Notes under the pieces: generated by a model | The model's input: only the letters and a program-made list of their open reading frames with translations | What the model was told of the DNA's origin: nothing | Database searches by the model: none | Made by a program: the position numbers and the translations under genes | Shown here: piece after piece, positions 43,773 to 53,684 of the stretch | Layout: every line of letters begins with the position of its first letter | Position numbering within the stretch: the stretch's first letter is position 1 | Source: Gambelia wislizenii | Taxonomy: Eukaryota; Chordata; Lepidosauria; Squamata; Crotaphytidae | DNA length: 64,000 nt | Assembly: GCA_030847615.1 (NCBI GenBank) | Contig: JAUMIR010000003.1 | Span: forward strand, 283,086,265 to 283,150,264 | Direction: 5' to 3'

Positions 43773-43939
43773 ATTTGGATGACTAGGGAGTATCAGTTGC
43801 TGTTCTGCCTTTGGCAGCAAAATGGCTAGACCTGGACCTCTGCAATATGTCTCAAGAAACTTATTTACACTTACAATTAGCCCATCTCTGTCTGTTGGGT
43901 CTTAGGGTCTTAGCCTGTCCTTTTTCCCAGTCCTCTTGT

Positions 43940-43981
43940 CATGTACCTTATATGCCAAGGCTGGGGCATATAAGGTACATG
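43940..43981. repeat. Perfect 17-bp inverted repeat next to DIRS A
   Basis: CATGTACCTTATATGCC (43940-43956) and GGCATATAAGGTACATG (43965-43981) are exact reverse complements around an 8-base loop. The pair ends about six bases before the first base of DIRS copy A. Confidence 0.85.
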
Positions 43982-43986
43982 GCATG

Positions 43987-44163
43987 ATCTTCTTCGTGGT
44001 CTCTGTGAATCACACAGTTGGGTTTATTCCTGCGCCTGCGCAGTGCAAACGGAACCTTCTAGTATTGCTAGGCAGAATGTGCATAGATACATTTTTGGCG
44101 GTAACTCCGCCCACCTTAACGGTCCCTTAAAAAGCTCTCCCGCCTAAATCCCCTCAGTTCCTT
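43987..44163 (+). repeat. DIRS A left inverted terminal repeat
   Basis: Outer part TCTTCTTCGTGGTCTCTGTG is specific to this end. From 44003 on (CACACAGTTGGGTTTATTCC to CTAAATCCCCTCAGTTCC) it is the inverse of 50102-50264 with only a few mismatches. It includes CGCCTGCGCAGTGCA, an NRF1-like CpG motif, which may matter for transcription. Confidence 0.85.
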
Positions 44164-44464
44164 TTTTTTCCGCCGCGTTAGCAGCTCGAAAGGAACCTTC
44201 GTTCGCTGTTGATTGCTTTCTCTTTTTGGATTCTGACTCAGACTGTTTTTCTTGACCACGACTTCTCTGTTTCCCCGGCTACTTTGACTATACGACTGGC
44301 TTGGCTTTCGGACAATGGTTTTTTTCTCACCCCTTCTGCTCGGGTTACGATCTCTGACCTCTCGGCTTGACTCGGACTGTTTGACTTCGGCGACCCTCCT
44401 ACCCCTATTTGGCTTTGGTATCTCGCTTGGATTAACGGCTTGTTCTTGTTACCTCACCTTGACC

Positions 44465-46752
44465 ATGGCTTCAAAAACCGGCTTTAAGAGATGTGTTGTG
44501 TGCCAAGCCAAGCTCCCTAGTTCGGACGGCCATTCTCAGTGTCTGATATGTTTGGGTGAGACCCATAATGTGGACGCGTGCGTACATTGCCGGGCTTTCA
44601 CCCCGCAGGCGAGAAAACACCGCTCCTCTCGCCTGAAGTCCTTTCTGTACGAGAAGGCCCTCATACCATCTGCCGCGTCGACTCCGGCTGTGGGACAAGG
44701 GGTTTCCCCCCAACACCGGGGACGATCTCCTTCGTCGAAGTCTCCACCTGCAAAACAATGCCGTTCTCCAAGTCCATCCCGGAGACGATCTGTGGTGTCT
44801 GATCCCGAGGCGGTGAGGCATTCACACAAACATGCCTCTAAACCGACCTCGACCGCAAGCCAGACTCCCTCGGGCTCGACTACCAATCCGAGGGCCCGTT
44901 CTCGGGACCGAACAGACCCCAAGAACTCGAGCAGGGACCGAGAGTCATCGACTTCGTCGATAGGCAAGGCCCACAAAAAGAAGGCCAAGCGTCCACACAG
45001 GGAAGAGAGGCCACCAGCTCCTCAGCAGCCCCTACCAGCTGCTTCGACGTCCGAGACCCCTGCGGTTCGACCTGATCCTTCTCCTCGGGATCATGGAGTC
45101 GAGGCCGAGCATCCACGCTCTAGATCTCCGACCCCTACTCCATCGCTGGAGATTGTGGAGGTCGAGGTGGGCTCTCCGGATGAACCGAAGCATCCTTTAC
45201 GGGTTCGTGGCCCTTCCCCTGCTTTATTTGTCTCCAGGTCGGAGCTGCTCCAACGATCTGCGACTACACCGCAGGAGATAATTGATGAGCCCATACCCTC
45301 AACATCCAGGCTTCGGGAGGACGAATGGCTTACGGCGCATACGACCTGGCTAGGTCAGTCCTTGCAGCCCCACTGCCAGAGGGGTCGACGGCCGGGGCCG
45401 TCTCCAGCCAGGTCTTCCGACTTACCTCGGAGGCCGCAACACTTCATGCCGTTACTCTGTCGCCACCCCGGATCTCCTTCCATGGAGGGGACAAAGAATC
45501 CTCCCTGCCGAGGGACCCGTCGAAACCGACTCTTAGGGATGCATCCTGTCAGGCGTCACCAATCCGACCCTTGCCTCCGTTGCCTTCTGCGCCGCGTCCA
45601 CCTACACTGCCGCCACGCTCCACATCCCTCGCTGATCGGCGACGATCACCGTCTTCCTCCTCTGATTCTTCGTCTTCCTCTAACTCCTCGGAGGGGTACC
45701 TACCATTTTTACCATCTCCGCAACCTGATCTCCTGGAAGATGACTCGTCCTCGCCAACAGACGACGTCCGCTCCTTTGCGGAGCAGGTGGTTCGAATGGC
45801 ACATGCTCTAGAACTCAAGATCACAGAGAAGGATTCTGAGCCCTTAGATCCTATCTCTCAGAGGCTCAAGTCCAGAACTCCCCCTGCGGCTTGTCTACCA
45901 GTGTTGCCATCTCTCCTCAAATTGACTCAGGGTTCTTGGGAGAATCCCTCCTCCATACCCTCGACTTCTAAGAGGATAGACAGATTATATAGAGTGTCTG
46001 GTGATGGTATCAATTGGCTTCAGGAGCACCCTAAGCCAAATTCAGTGGTCGTTGAAGCTGCACAGCCCAGAAGGCAACGGCGAGCCCAGTCAACTCCTTC
46101 AGATCCCGAAGGAAGAAAATTAGACATCATGGGGAAGAAGTTGTATTCTGCCGCCGGCCTCAGTTTTAGGATCGCAAATTACTCGGCGTGTATGGGCACC
46201 TATCAGCAGGTGCTATGGGAGAGGATGCTGCCACTTATACAGGACTTGCCTAATGAGCGTCGTCGGCTTGCAGAGGCCATTCAAGGAGAGGCACAGCTGT
46301 TAGCAGGACAGCAGGTGAACTCTGCACGCCATGTTGCTGACTGCGCAGCGAAAACGGTAGCGGGCTCCATTGCCCTACGGAGGCATGCTTGGTTACGATC
46401 CTCGGGGTTGTCCACTCAAGCATCGGCTACGATAGAGGACATGCCCTTTGATAGTTCCGGCCTCTTTAACGCCTCTACCGATGAAAAGCTGGAATTTACG
46501 CAGAAGATGAGGTCCACCGCGTGGAAGTACGGTATGCCCCCGACCTCATCTTCTGCATACCGACCCAGACATCATTCGGCTTGGCATACCTCTTCCTATG
46601 CTCAGCCGTTCAGACGAAGTGGCACGCCTCAGTCTTCAAGGCGCCCCCGGTTCCAACAGCCGCTGTCCTCCACCTCTTTGGTGAGGAGCCAGAGGTCCAC
46701 CTCTCGGTACCTGCTGCCCTCTAAACAACGCCCAAAGGACCAGGGCAAATGA
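44465..46752 (+). pseudogene. DIRS A gag (one frameshift)
   Basis: Start ATG at 44465 gives MASKTGFKRCVVCQAKLPSS, then GHSQCLICLGETHNVDACVH, a Cys/His-rich motif that copy B shares and that fixes the start. The middle is long, Ser/Pro/Arg-rich and probably disordered, with basic KAHKKKAKR. The frame runs to 45811 but homology to copy B switches frame around 45300-45345, where copy A is 4 bases shorter, and continues to the stop at 46750-46752. The C-terminal part holds LLAGQQVNSARHVADCAAKT and GLFNASTDEKLEFTQKM, shared with copy B. Gag is presumed to package the RNA. The frameshift would prevent full-length protein. Confidence 0.8.
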
Positions 46753-46801
46753 AGATTTTGATTGCCTCCTCATTCCTGATGATGTTTCCCTTTTCTTTTA
46801 G
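46681..46801 (+). other. Possible gag-RT intron, DIRS A
   Basis: A GTGAGG donor at 46681 lies exactly on a codon boundary of gag (…SSTSL then VRSQRSTS). A branch-like CCTGAT and a pyrimidine tract TTTCCCTTTTCTTTTAG end at 46801. The next base starts the RT homology frame (ACC CCC CTG TTT GGA), in which the TAG of the acceptor is itself the last stop upstream. Removal of 121 bases joins gag to RT in phase 0. The same features are in copy B. Prediction only. Confidence 0.45.
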
Positions 46802-48726
46802 ACCCCCCTGTTTGGAGATCGCCTTTTGTCGTTCCAAGACGCCTGGTCCTGGATAACCCAGACTGCTGGGTGCTGAAAATTGTGCAACAGGGCTACTGGA
46901 TCGAGTTCGACGAGCAACCTCCAACAGGTCGGATCAGGATAACGCCGCCCTCCCTTCCCCTCCTCGAGGAAGTTCAGACCCTACTTCAGAAAGGAGCTGT
47001 CGAGCCTGTGGATCCCAAGCGTCACCACCTCTGTTTTTTCTCCAAATACTTCCTGATACCGAAGAAAGACGGTGGCCTCCGTCCCATCCTCGATCTCAGA
47101 GGGGTGAACTCATACATCGTCCCCCAAAAATTCAGGCTGACTACACTTGCGCTCATCCTCCCCTTCCTCCAACGCGGGGATTGGTTTGCATCCATAGACC
47201 TCAAGGACGCTTACTTCCATGTGGGGATCCATCCTACCCACAGGAGATTTCTGGCGTTTCAAATCGGAACCGGGCCTTACCAGTTCCGTGTCCTGCCCTT
47301 CGGACTCTCCACGGCACCGAGAGTTTTCACGAAGTGCATGGCACCGGTAGCTGCCTACCTTCGACAATACAGAGTCACAGTCTTCCCGTATATCGACGAC
47401 TGGCTCCTTGTGGCGGATTCAAAGGCCCAACTCGAGAAAGACATCAGCTTTACCCTAGATGTGCTGCACACCCTGGGACTTGTTGTCAACACGGAGAAGT
47501 CCCACTTGACTCCTACGCAAGTGATTCAGTTCATCGGTGCCCGACTCGACTCCGTCTCAGCTGCAGCCTATCTGCCAGAGGACCGGTTCATCACCCTACG
47601 GTCCCTTATTCACAGTTGTCGCCATTCACGACGGGTCCGAGCACGCGACATCCAAGTGCTGTTGGGCCACATGGCAGCAACTACGGCCGTCACTCCCCTC
47701 TCCAGGCTTCGGTTCCGGCCGCTTCAACATTGGTTCCTGACGGTCTTCGACCATCTGCAGGACTCTCCCGAGAAGCTCTTGACAATGCCCCGCATGGTCC
47801 ACCGTTCCCTCGATTGGTGGCTCTTGCCTTGGAATGTCCTCTCAGGACTTCCTTTCGACCCTCCGCAGCCGACTGTCTCCCTCACAACGGATGCATCCCT
47901 GCTTGGCTGGGGAGCTCATCTAGGCCACCACAAAATTCAGAGCCTATGGACCAACGAAGAGAAGACGTTACACATCAACATCTTGGAGCTCCTGGCGGTC
48001 CAGAAAGCTCTTCGAGCATTTGAGGTGCTGGTTCGGAACAGGACCGTCCTTCTGATCACGGACAAGACCTCCGTAATGTATTACATAAACAAACAAGGTG
48101 GTACCAAGTCTCCCCAGCTACTTCAACTCACTCTGCAGATCTGGGATTGGTGCGTGGAGAGAAGTGTCTCCCTGCAGTCTATCCATCTCTCAGGGGACGA
48201 CAATATTCTTGCCGACGGACTGAGCCGTTCCAATTCCAACGTCCACGAGTGGATGTTGCATCGGCAAGTAGTCTCCGATCTTTTCCATCGTTGGGGGACT
48301 CAGCTACTGGACCTCTTCGCGACTCCCCAGAACGCTCAGTGCACCCAATTTTGCTCCAGAGTAAGACACAAGGACTCGAGAGGGGATGCGTTCCTGTACC
48401 AGTGGAACGGACCGTTTCTGTACCTTTTCCCACCAATTTCACTACTGACAAGTTGTCGCCAAGCTTCGACGGGATCGAGCGAATGGGATCCTCATTACAC
48501 CATGGTGGCCTCGACAGCCATGTTTGCCCCACTGCTACATCTGGCCAGGCGTTGGTTTCTTCGCCTTCCAAGCAGACCGGACCTACTCACCATCCAGCAA
48601 GGCAAGGTGAGACATCCAGACGTCAACTCACTCCGACTGACGGCCTGGAGAATCCTTCCGTTACTGTGCATCCTCCTCAACCTCCCCCCCGCCTTCCGTG
48701 CCTCAAGAGGTTCAGGCAGTTATTGA
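46802..48726 (+). CDS. DIRS A reverse transcriptase / RNase H
   Basis: The open frame from the ATG at 46870 is 618 codons. Residues 57-180 carry the RT: FFSKYFLIPKKDGGL, RPILDLRGVN, ASIDLKDAYFHV with catalytic Asp110, VLPFGLSTAPRVFTK, and FPYIDDWLL with YIDD at 174-177. RNase H follows: TTDASLLGWGAHLG (Asp341), ILELLAVQKAL (Glu373), LLITDKTSVMYYINKQGG (Asp398) and ILADGLSR (Asp449), so all four acidic residues are present. Homology to copy B begins earlier, at 46802 (LFGDRLLSF, then DAWSWIT), but a 1-base deletion near 46857 puts that part in another frame. The C-terminal end overlaps the recombinase N-terminus. The enzyme would copy the element's RNA. Confidence 0.88.
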
Positions 48727-49692
48727 TGCTGCCAGGAAGCCCTCTATAAGTGGAGCCAGTTCGAGAAGTTCCTGACAGCTAAGGGAATGTCTGTCGACTC
48801 CTGCTCGGTATCGATGGTCCTCGAATTCCTCCTAGATTTATCCAAGGCTGGACTCTCGGTATCGTCTCTTCGAGGCTATCTGGCTGCTATATCCGTCGAG
48901 TTCCAGTCTCGGGATCGACCATCCCCCTTCCAGGATCCGATGGTGAAGAGATTCCTGAAGGGATATGTCAACCTCCATCCTCCGGTTCTCGAACCCGTGC
49001 CAGCCTGGAGCCTTGAGCTCGTTCTCTCTCAGTTGGTTAGACGCCCGTTTGAACCTCTGGCTTCAACAGACCTCCGTCTGCTGACTTGGAAGACTGCCTT
49101 TCTGGTAGCTATCACCTCCGGCCGTCGGGCCGGGGAGCTTTGTGCTCTACGATCAGACCCTCCTTACCTCTGCTTCCATAAGCACAAGGTGGTCCTAAGA
49201 CCGGACATTTCCTTTCTCCCTAAGGTGGTGTCTATCTTCCACCTCAACCAACCTATCATCCTACCGGCGTTGATGCAGGACCTGAAGGACGAATTCGAAC
49301 GGACCCTCCACTCCATGGACGTTAGAAGGGCGCTTGCCTTCTATATACAACGGACTGCTCCATTTCGACAATCACCCCAGCTCTTCGTCTCCTATGCTGG
49401 CTCCAAACGGGGTGCTCCGATTTCGTCGCAGCGGCTGTCCAAGTGGGTTACGTCGACCATTACCCTCTGTTATGAACTGGCCAAGAAGCCGCTGCCCTCA
49501 CGAATTCGTGGACACTCTACGAGAGCTGTCTCCACTTCGACTGCATTCCTCTCAGGGGTGCCCCTAGAGGACGTTTGCCGTGCCGTGACTTGGTCCTCAC
49601 CATTGACATTCATCTCTCACTATAGACTGGACTCTCGTTCTAGAAACGAGACTGCCTGTGGGAGGGCAGTGCTTCTGTCCTCCATACATTGA
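48727..49692 (+). CDS. DIRS A tyrosine recombinase (N-terminus disrupted)
   Basis: The open frame from 48787 encodes 301 residues. The catalytic set is complete: Arg113/114 in AITSGRRAGELCAL, His243 and Arg246 in RGHSTRAVSTS, Trp269, and Tyr279 in FISHYRLD. The enzyme joins circular cDNA into the genome without target duplication. Upstream, copy B has an additional N-terminal stretch; in copy A it is visible in other frames (GLERGCVPVPVER, VPQEVQAVIDAARKPS), with a shift near a C-run at about 48690 and a 19-base deletion near 48747 that removes the segment equivalent to TRRSYA. The N-terminal DNA-binding domain is therefore probably incomplete. Frame 1 is shared with RT after the RT stop at 48724. 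Confidence 0.85.
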   Translation, partial: CCQEALYKWSQFEKFLTAKGMSVDSCSVSMVLEFLLDLSKAGLSVSSLRGYLAAISVEFQSRDRPSPFQDPMVKRFLKGYVNLHPPVLEPVPAWSLELVLSQLVRRPFEPLASTDLRLLTWKTAFLVAITSGRRAGELCALRSDPPYLCFHKHKVVLRPDISFLPKVVSIFHLNQPIILPALMQDLKDEFERTLHSMDVRRALAFYIQRTAPFRQSPQLFVSYAGSKRGAPISSQRLSKWVTSTITLCYELAKKPLPSRIRGHSTRAVSTSTAFLSGVPLEDVCRAVTWSSPLTFISHYRLDSRSRNETACGRAVLLSSIH

Positions 49693-49932
49693 GTGACTGT
49701 ATTCATGTTGAAATTTTTCACTGTTGGTTTGTTTCATGGTTAGTCTATTTCTGCATTGACATGTATGTATGGCTATATTTACAATAGTTAAGGATTGCTG
49801 AATGTGCAAAAAAAATTGAAATGAAAATAAATGAGTAAATGAGACACATTCCCTTTTAAGGCTAGGGTAAACAGTCCTCATTTGTGCTGCAGGACATACC
49901 CTCCTCCAGTGGGGAAGCTTGCTAGTCTACCC
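49693..49932 (+). other. DIRS A spacer between recombinase and complementary region
   Basis: AT-rich 240-bp stretch containing GAAAATAAATGAG (49821-49833), a possible AATAAA polyadenylation signal. No ORF. Confidence 0.5.
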
Positions 49933-50022
49933 AACTGTGTGATTCACAGAGACCACGAAGAAGATGGACACGTTGCTTACCTGTAACCATAGATCTTCGA
50001 GTGGTCTTCTGTGAATTCACAG
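49933..50022. repeat. DIRS A internal complementary region
   Basis: AACTGTGTGATTCACAGAGA and CCACGAAGAAGAT is the inverse of the left terminus, directly followed by GGACACGTTGCTTACCTGTA, ACCATAGATCTTCGAGTGG and TCTTCTGTGAATTCACAG, the inverse of the right terminus. The junction is at about 49965. This is the DIRS-specific template for joining the ends. Confidence 0.9.
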
Positions 50023-50101
50023 ACCCGCCCATCCTCCCCTCTATGTCCTATTATTGCACATGTGCTTAATGTTCCTGATGCTGCTTATTGCGGCGTCATT
50101 C

Positions 50102-50306
50102 AAGGAACTGAGGGGATTTAGGCGGGAGAGCCTTTTAAGGGACCGTTATGGTGGGCGGAGTTACCGCCAAAAATGTATCTATGCACATTCTGCCTAGCAA
50201 TACTAGAAGGTTCCGTATGCACTGCGCAGGCGCAGGAATAAACCCAACTGTGTGAATTCACAGAAGACCACTCGAAGATCTATGGTTACAGGTAAGCAAC
50301 CTGTCC
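50102..50306 (+). repeat. DIRS A right inverted terminal repeat
   Basis: AAGGAACTGAGGGGATTTAG to CAGGAATAAACCCAACTGTG is the inverse of 44003-44163. The outer part, CAGAAGACCACTCGAAGATC and GGTTACAGGTAAGCAACCTG, is specific to this end and repeated inverted in the complementary region. Confidence 0.85.
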
Positions 50307-50394
50307 TTCTTCACGTTGATGAACCTGATTATTATTAGCACTAGACAACCTGGCCAATAGTGAAAGAAGATAGAAAGAGAAGTTTCTTGGTGCC

Positions 50395-50440
50395 ACCATG
50401 GACCCCATCCTGGGCGAAAGGTGGGGTATAAATCCAATAG
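50395..50440 (+). mobile_element. L2-like LINE extreme 3' end
   Basis: GACCCCATCCTGGGCGAAAG followed by GTGGGGTATAAATCCAATA is an L2-type 3' end. Confidence 0.5.
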
Positions 50441-50560
50441 ATTGTCCTTGGTTTTTTCCCAGGCTGTGAGGCTGTGTTCTGGAATAGTTTCTTTCTGACG
50501 TTTCACCTGCATCTGTGGCTGGCATCTTCAGAGAATGGTTGGGTAAGAGTGTATGTGGAA
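50441..50560. repeat. Interspersed repeat (CTGACGTTTCACCTGCATCT type)
   Basis: GTGTTCTGGAATAGTTTCTT, CTGACGTTTCACCTGCATCT and GGCTGGCATCTTCAGAGAAT are recognisable as a repeat common in reptile and bird DNA. The class is not assigned. Confidence 0.45.
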
Positions 50561-51663
50561 TTTATATGCTGTGACCCCCTGTTGGGGAGTATATGTAAAT
50601 TTGTGTAATTGAATGGCAACCATTCTCTGCCTTTTATTAGTGTTGATTTCTCCTTTTCTTGCTATTACTTTGTTTTGTTTTCTGCTTGATTCTCATAAAC
50701 CAGCAAAATGAAAGTTCATGTCCAAAATTCAGTAGCTTTACAGTTCGGTTGTTCCTTGCAGTTCAGGAAATGCAGCTCCATTCATAAGGAAAAAATAAAC
50801 TTAAAAAATAAATTCAGTTTGTTATCATTTTCTACTGTTGTTCTAATATATGAAACTTGATGATTTTATAGTCAGCCAAGTTATTCTTAGCATAAAGATG
50901 CTAATATTGATTTTTAATATTTTCCACACAAAAAAATTAATTACCAACAACAAGAAAAGTATTTTTTCCTCCCATGGCTTCAAAAATTCTGTTTTTTTCA
51001 CCTCTGTCTTGAAGACACAGGCAAAGTAGCACAGGAGTGGTTTAAGAACTTGTATGTCTTAGTATGGCCTGTTAAAAGCCAATGCAACTGAGAGCTAGTG
51101 CTAAAACATGAAAGTTGTTATTCATCAATGGTCCCCATCCAACCTAACAAGGCTGGAGCACTTTTGCCAAGTAGAACAAGCAAAGTAATTGCACGATTCC
51201 GATGTGCAAAGCTGATAGAAACTTACCTATGAGAAGTTGTAATTGCTGCCAAAGGTAGTAAGGATGTAAACCTTCTCCCATTGAAGTCTGTAGCAAAATT
51301 CCTGTTGGCCAGAATGAAGCAGCGTTGAATTTTTGGATTTTACTGAAGAATTTACTGTCTGCAAATAGCTGCCATATTTGGTTCCCAAAATTTACAAATA
51401 CATTAGCCAGCACTGGTCCCAGTACTGTTAGTCTGCACTAAGAGGAGGGCTTTACTGTTTACTTCCTGTAAGCGGGGGGGGGGGGAGAGAAATCTTTGTA
51501 CCCCATGCCCCTTATTCGAAGGACACTTCCAAATCCATGGATGTTTCATAAATGCTAACATAACTACATAGCTGAGAAATTTCAGTTCTTCAACATCCAG
51601 CGCTTTAGGATGTGAACAATGTTACTGATACTGAAAAACCCTGACCAATGAAACTAAAACCAA
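50561..51663. other. Unassigned non-coding DNA
   Basis: Nothing recognised; a G-run lies at 51476-51486. Confidence 0.4.
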
Positions 51664-51746
51664 AATAAACTGAGAAAGGGAGCTTAAATTTCACTTGTCA
51701 ATTATCATATATGAAGTGAAATTTAAGCTCCCTTTCTCAGTTTATT
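51664..51746. repeat. Perfect 32-bp inverted repeat (hairpin)
   Basis: Arms 51664-51695 and 51715-51746 are exact reverse complements (AATAAACTGAGAAAGGGAGC at the left start), around a 19-base loop. Either strand would form an uninterrupted 32-bp RNA stem. It is not part of a larger repeat I can identify. Confidence 0.85.
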
Positions 51747-53684
51747 AAAATATAATTTACCCAAGAATACATGAACATTTTTCATTTAAGTTGGTGTATA
51801 CACCAAACAAACTTCAGGGTGGCGGCAGAGTGGGGGGAGGCTTTAAAAGCTGTTACATTCTTGTAGTTTAAAATAGCTAATTACTGATCTGGGCAGCACA
51901 GCGTGTTAAATATATATTTGGAACGAAAACACAAACCATGTATTGAGTGATTGGAAAATGTGAATCTATTAGTGTGAACTAAGTTGCTCAACTAGTGGAC
52001 TGTTCACACACAAGTTTCTGGCAGAGAGGAAAGAAATATCTAGGCATGTATTTAGCCACTAATAAAACAACACAAATCTTTGCTGCAGTTGGTATCCATC
52101 ATCTTTGTGGCTGCAATTTCTCTCTAGTTGACACTGGAAGAGGGACATTAGACAGTAATGCCTTTGGTTTTCCTCTGGCTTTTTTTTTAGCATAGTGGCC
52201 TGCTTCATGGCTGTATTTTCACAACATTCCTGCTCTTGCTTAAATCAATAGAATATATGCCTCTATTGATTTTTGTTAGAAAAGAATCAGCAGATATAAA
52301 CATAACTTTTCAGGCTCAAGTACTGTAAGGCCTTGTAAATGTCCAAAGTGCATATTTAAGCTAGAACAGGGGAAGGCAAAGCTGTACCCCCACAGTGGCC
52401 TGTTCAACAAATTGGTTAAAAGTGTAACTCCAAGTGACCAGAAGCCACTTGTGGTTTGCACTTCTGGGTTTGGGAGGGGGTTATGTGTGTCTGGTTTTAA
52501 GCCAACTTGTGGCATATTTTGGTCGGTTTTGGAGTCGAAGGGTTGGGAGTTTAGAACACCTATGTCCCTCAGGCTGCATTTTCCCCACTCCGGATCTAGA
52601 ACATAAGTCTTCAGACAAAGGTATCTTGTGGCACCTTTGAGGCTAATCGGGAGAAAGAAGTTTGTAGCATACGCAATTAGAGACTTGGTGTACTTCATCA
52701 GATGAAAGACGCACTATGCCTTTGAATAAGCCTTCAGAGGTAAGGCCACCAGTCCTCCAAGCACTGGCCAAATCTTTTCATGTACTATTCTAATTGGGAC
52801 AAGCAACTCATGAAGCCAGAATATGACTCAGCTTGGAGATGTTAGTCCTCCAAGTGCCAGGCAGGTCCCTTTCTCACTGCCTTTCTTAACACAAAGAATG
52901 TTAAAATGATCATCATGATGATGTCCTTCATGAGAGGTTCTCTGGGAAGTAGCTTTATTGTTTGACATCATCCAGTTTATCCCCACTCTAGTGAATGACC
53001 TTAGAGCAACTGATGCTGTACCACTGCTGTGGATCTCAGTGATTCTCTGTATAAGAGACCAATGAGTGTCCCCCTGTTCTAGGTTAAACTGGGATGGTTC
53101 TAAGTTAAATAGTGATCACAGTTGGTTGCAGATACCTACAATACAATGGATGTAGCCCACTATTAAAAGTACCTAGATCACAGTTGTTCTAATTAGTCAT
53201 AGCAAGTCACTCTTCTTCTCCTTTCATCCATTAAGTTGGCTTTATGGACAACTGAGAATAACTGCACATTTTCTCAAATTTTGCAAAAAGAATAAGCTCC
53301 TGAAATTTCTGTGATATCTTGAAGCGGGGGGGGAGGAGAATATGAAATAAAAATAAAATAAGGAGGCTGCTACAACATTATTGTTATCTATACATATGCA
53401 AGGGATCCCTTTTAGGGTATATGGAAAATCAAAACACAAAAGGACATGCCCATAGAAGTTGCATTTAGGAATATATTAGAAAACTACAAGATGTCATACA
53501 GCTTTATTTAGAAAATAAATAATAAAATCCAAAATTATATTTTTTAATATAACCATATCTTTCTCTTAGCTTTGGTGGACTAGTACCCAATGAAATTTAC
53601 TCACACTGAAACCAAGAAGCAATATGCTAGAGAACAGAACTCGTATGGTAATTTCTTGTCCCTTTTATAGTCTTTATAAACCAG
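51747..53684. other. Unassigned DNA downstream of MRPS6
   Basis: An interspersed repeat at 52612-52705 (TATCTTGTGGCACCTTTGAG, GACTTGGTGTACTTCATCAG) is of a common amniote type, possibly related to 25322. No exon seen. Confidence 0.4.

Larger units (their letters stand above)
43987..50306 (+). mobile_element. DIRS-like retrotransposon, copy A (near intact)
   Basis: A 6.3-kb plus-strand element with the complete DIRS plan: left inverted terminal repeat (43987-44163), 5' UTR, gag (44465-46752), RT/RNase H (from 46802; main frame 46870-48726), overlapping tyrosine recombinase (to 49692), internal complementary region (49933-50022) and right inverted terminal repeat (50102-50306). There is no LTR, protease or integrase. 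The ITRs agree at nearly every position over about 155 bp. Only small deletions break the frames, so this copy is much younger than copy B. Confidence 0.9.

Noticed and set aside
45300..45345. Programmed frameshift in DIRS gag
   Set aside because: Copy B is out of frame nearby too, but alignment shows that copy A has a 4-base deletion here and that copy B's break is at another position, so two independent mutations are more likely.
43987..50306. LTR retrovirus or endogenous retrovirus
   Set aside because: Inverted, not direct, terminal repeats, no protease, integrase or envelope, and a tyrosine recombinase instead: DIRS group.
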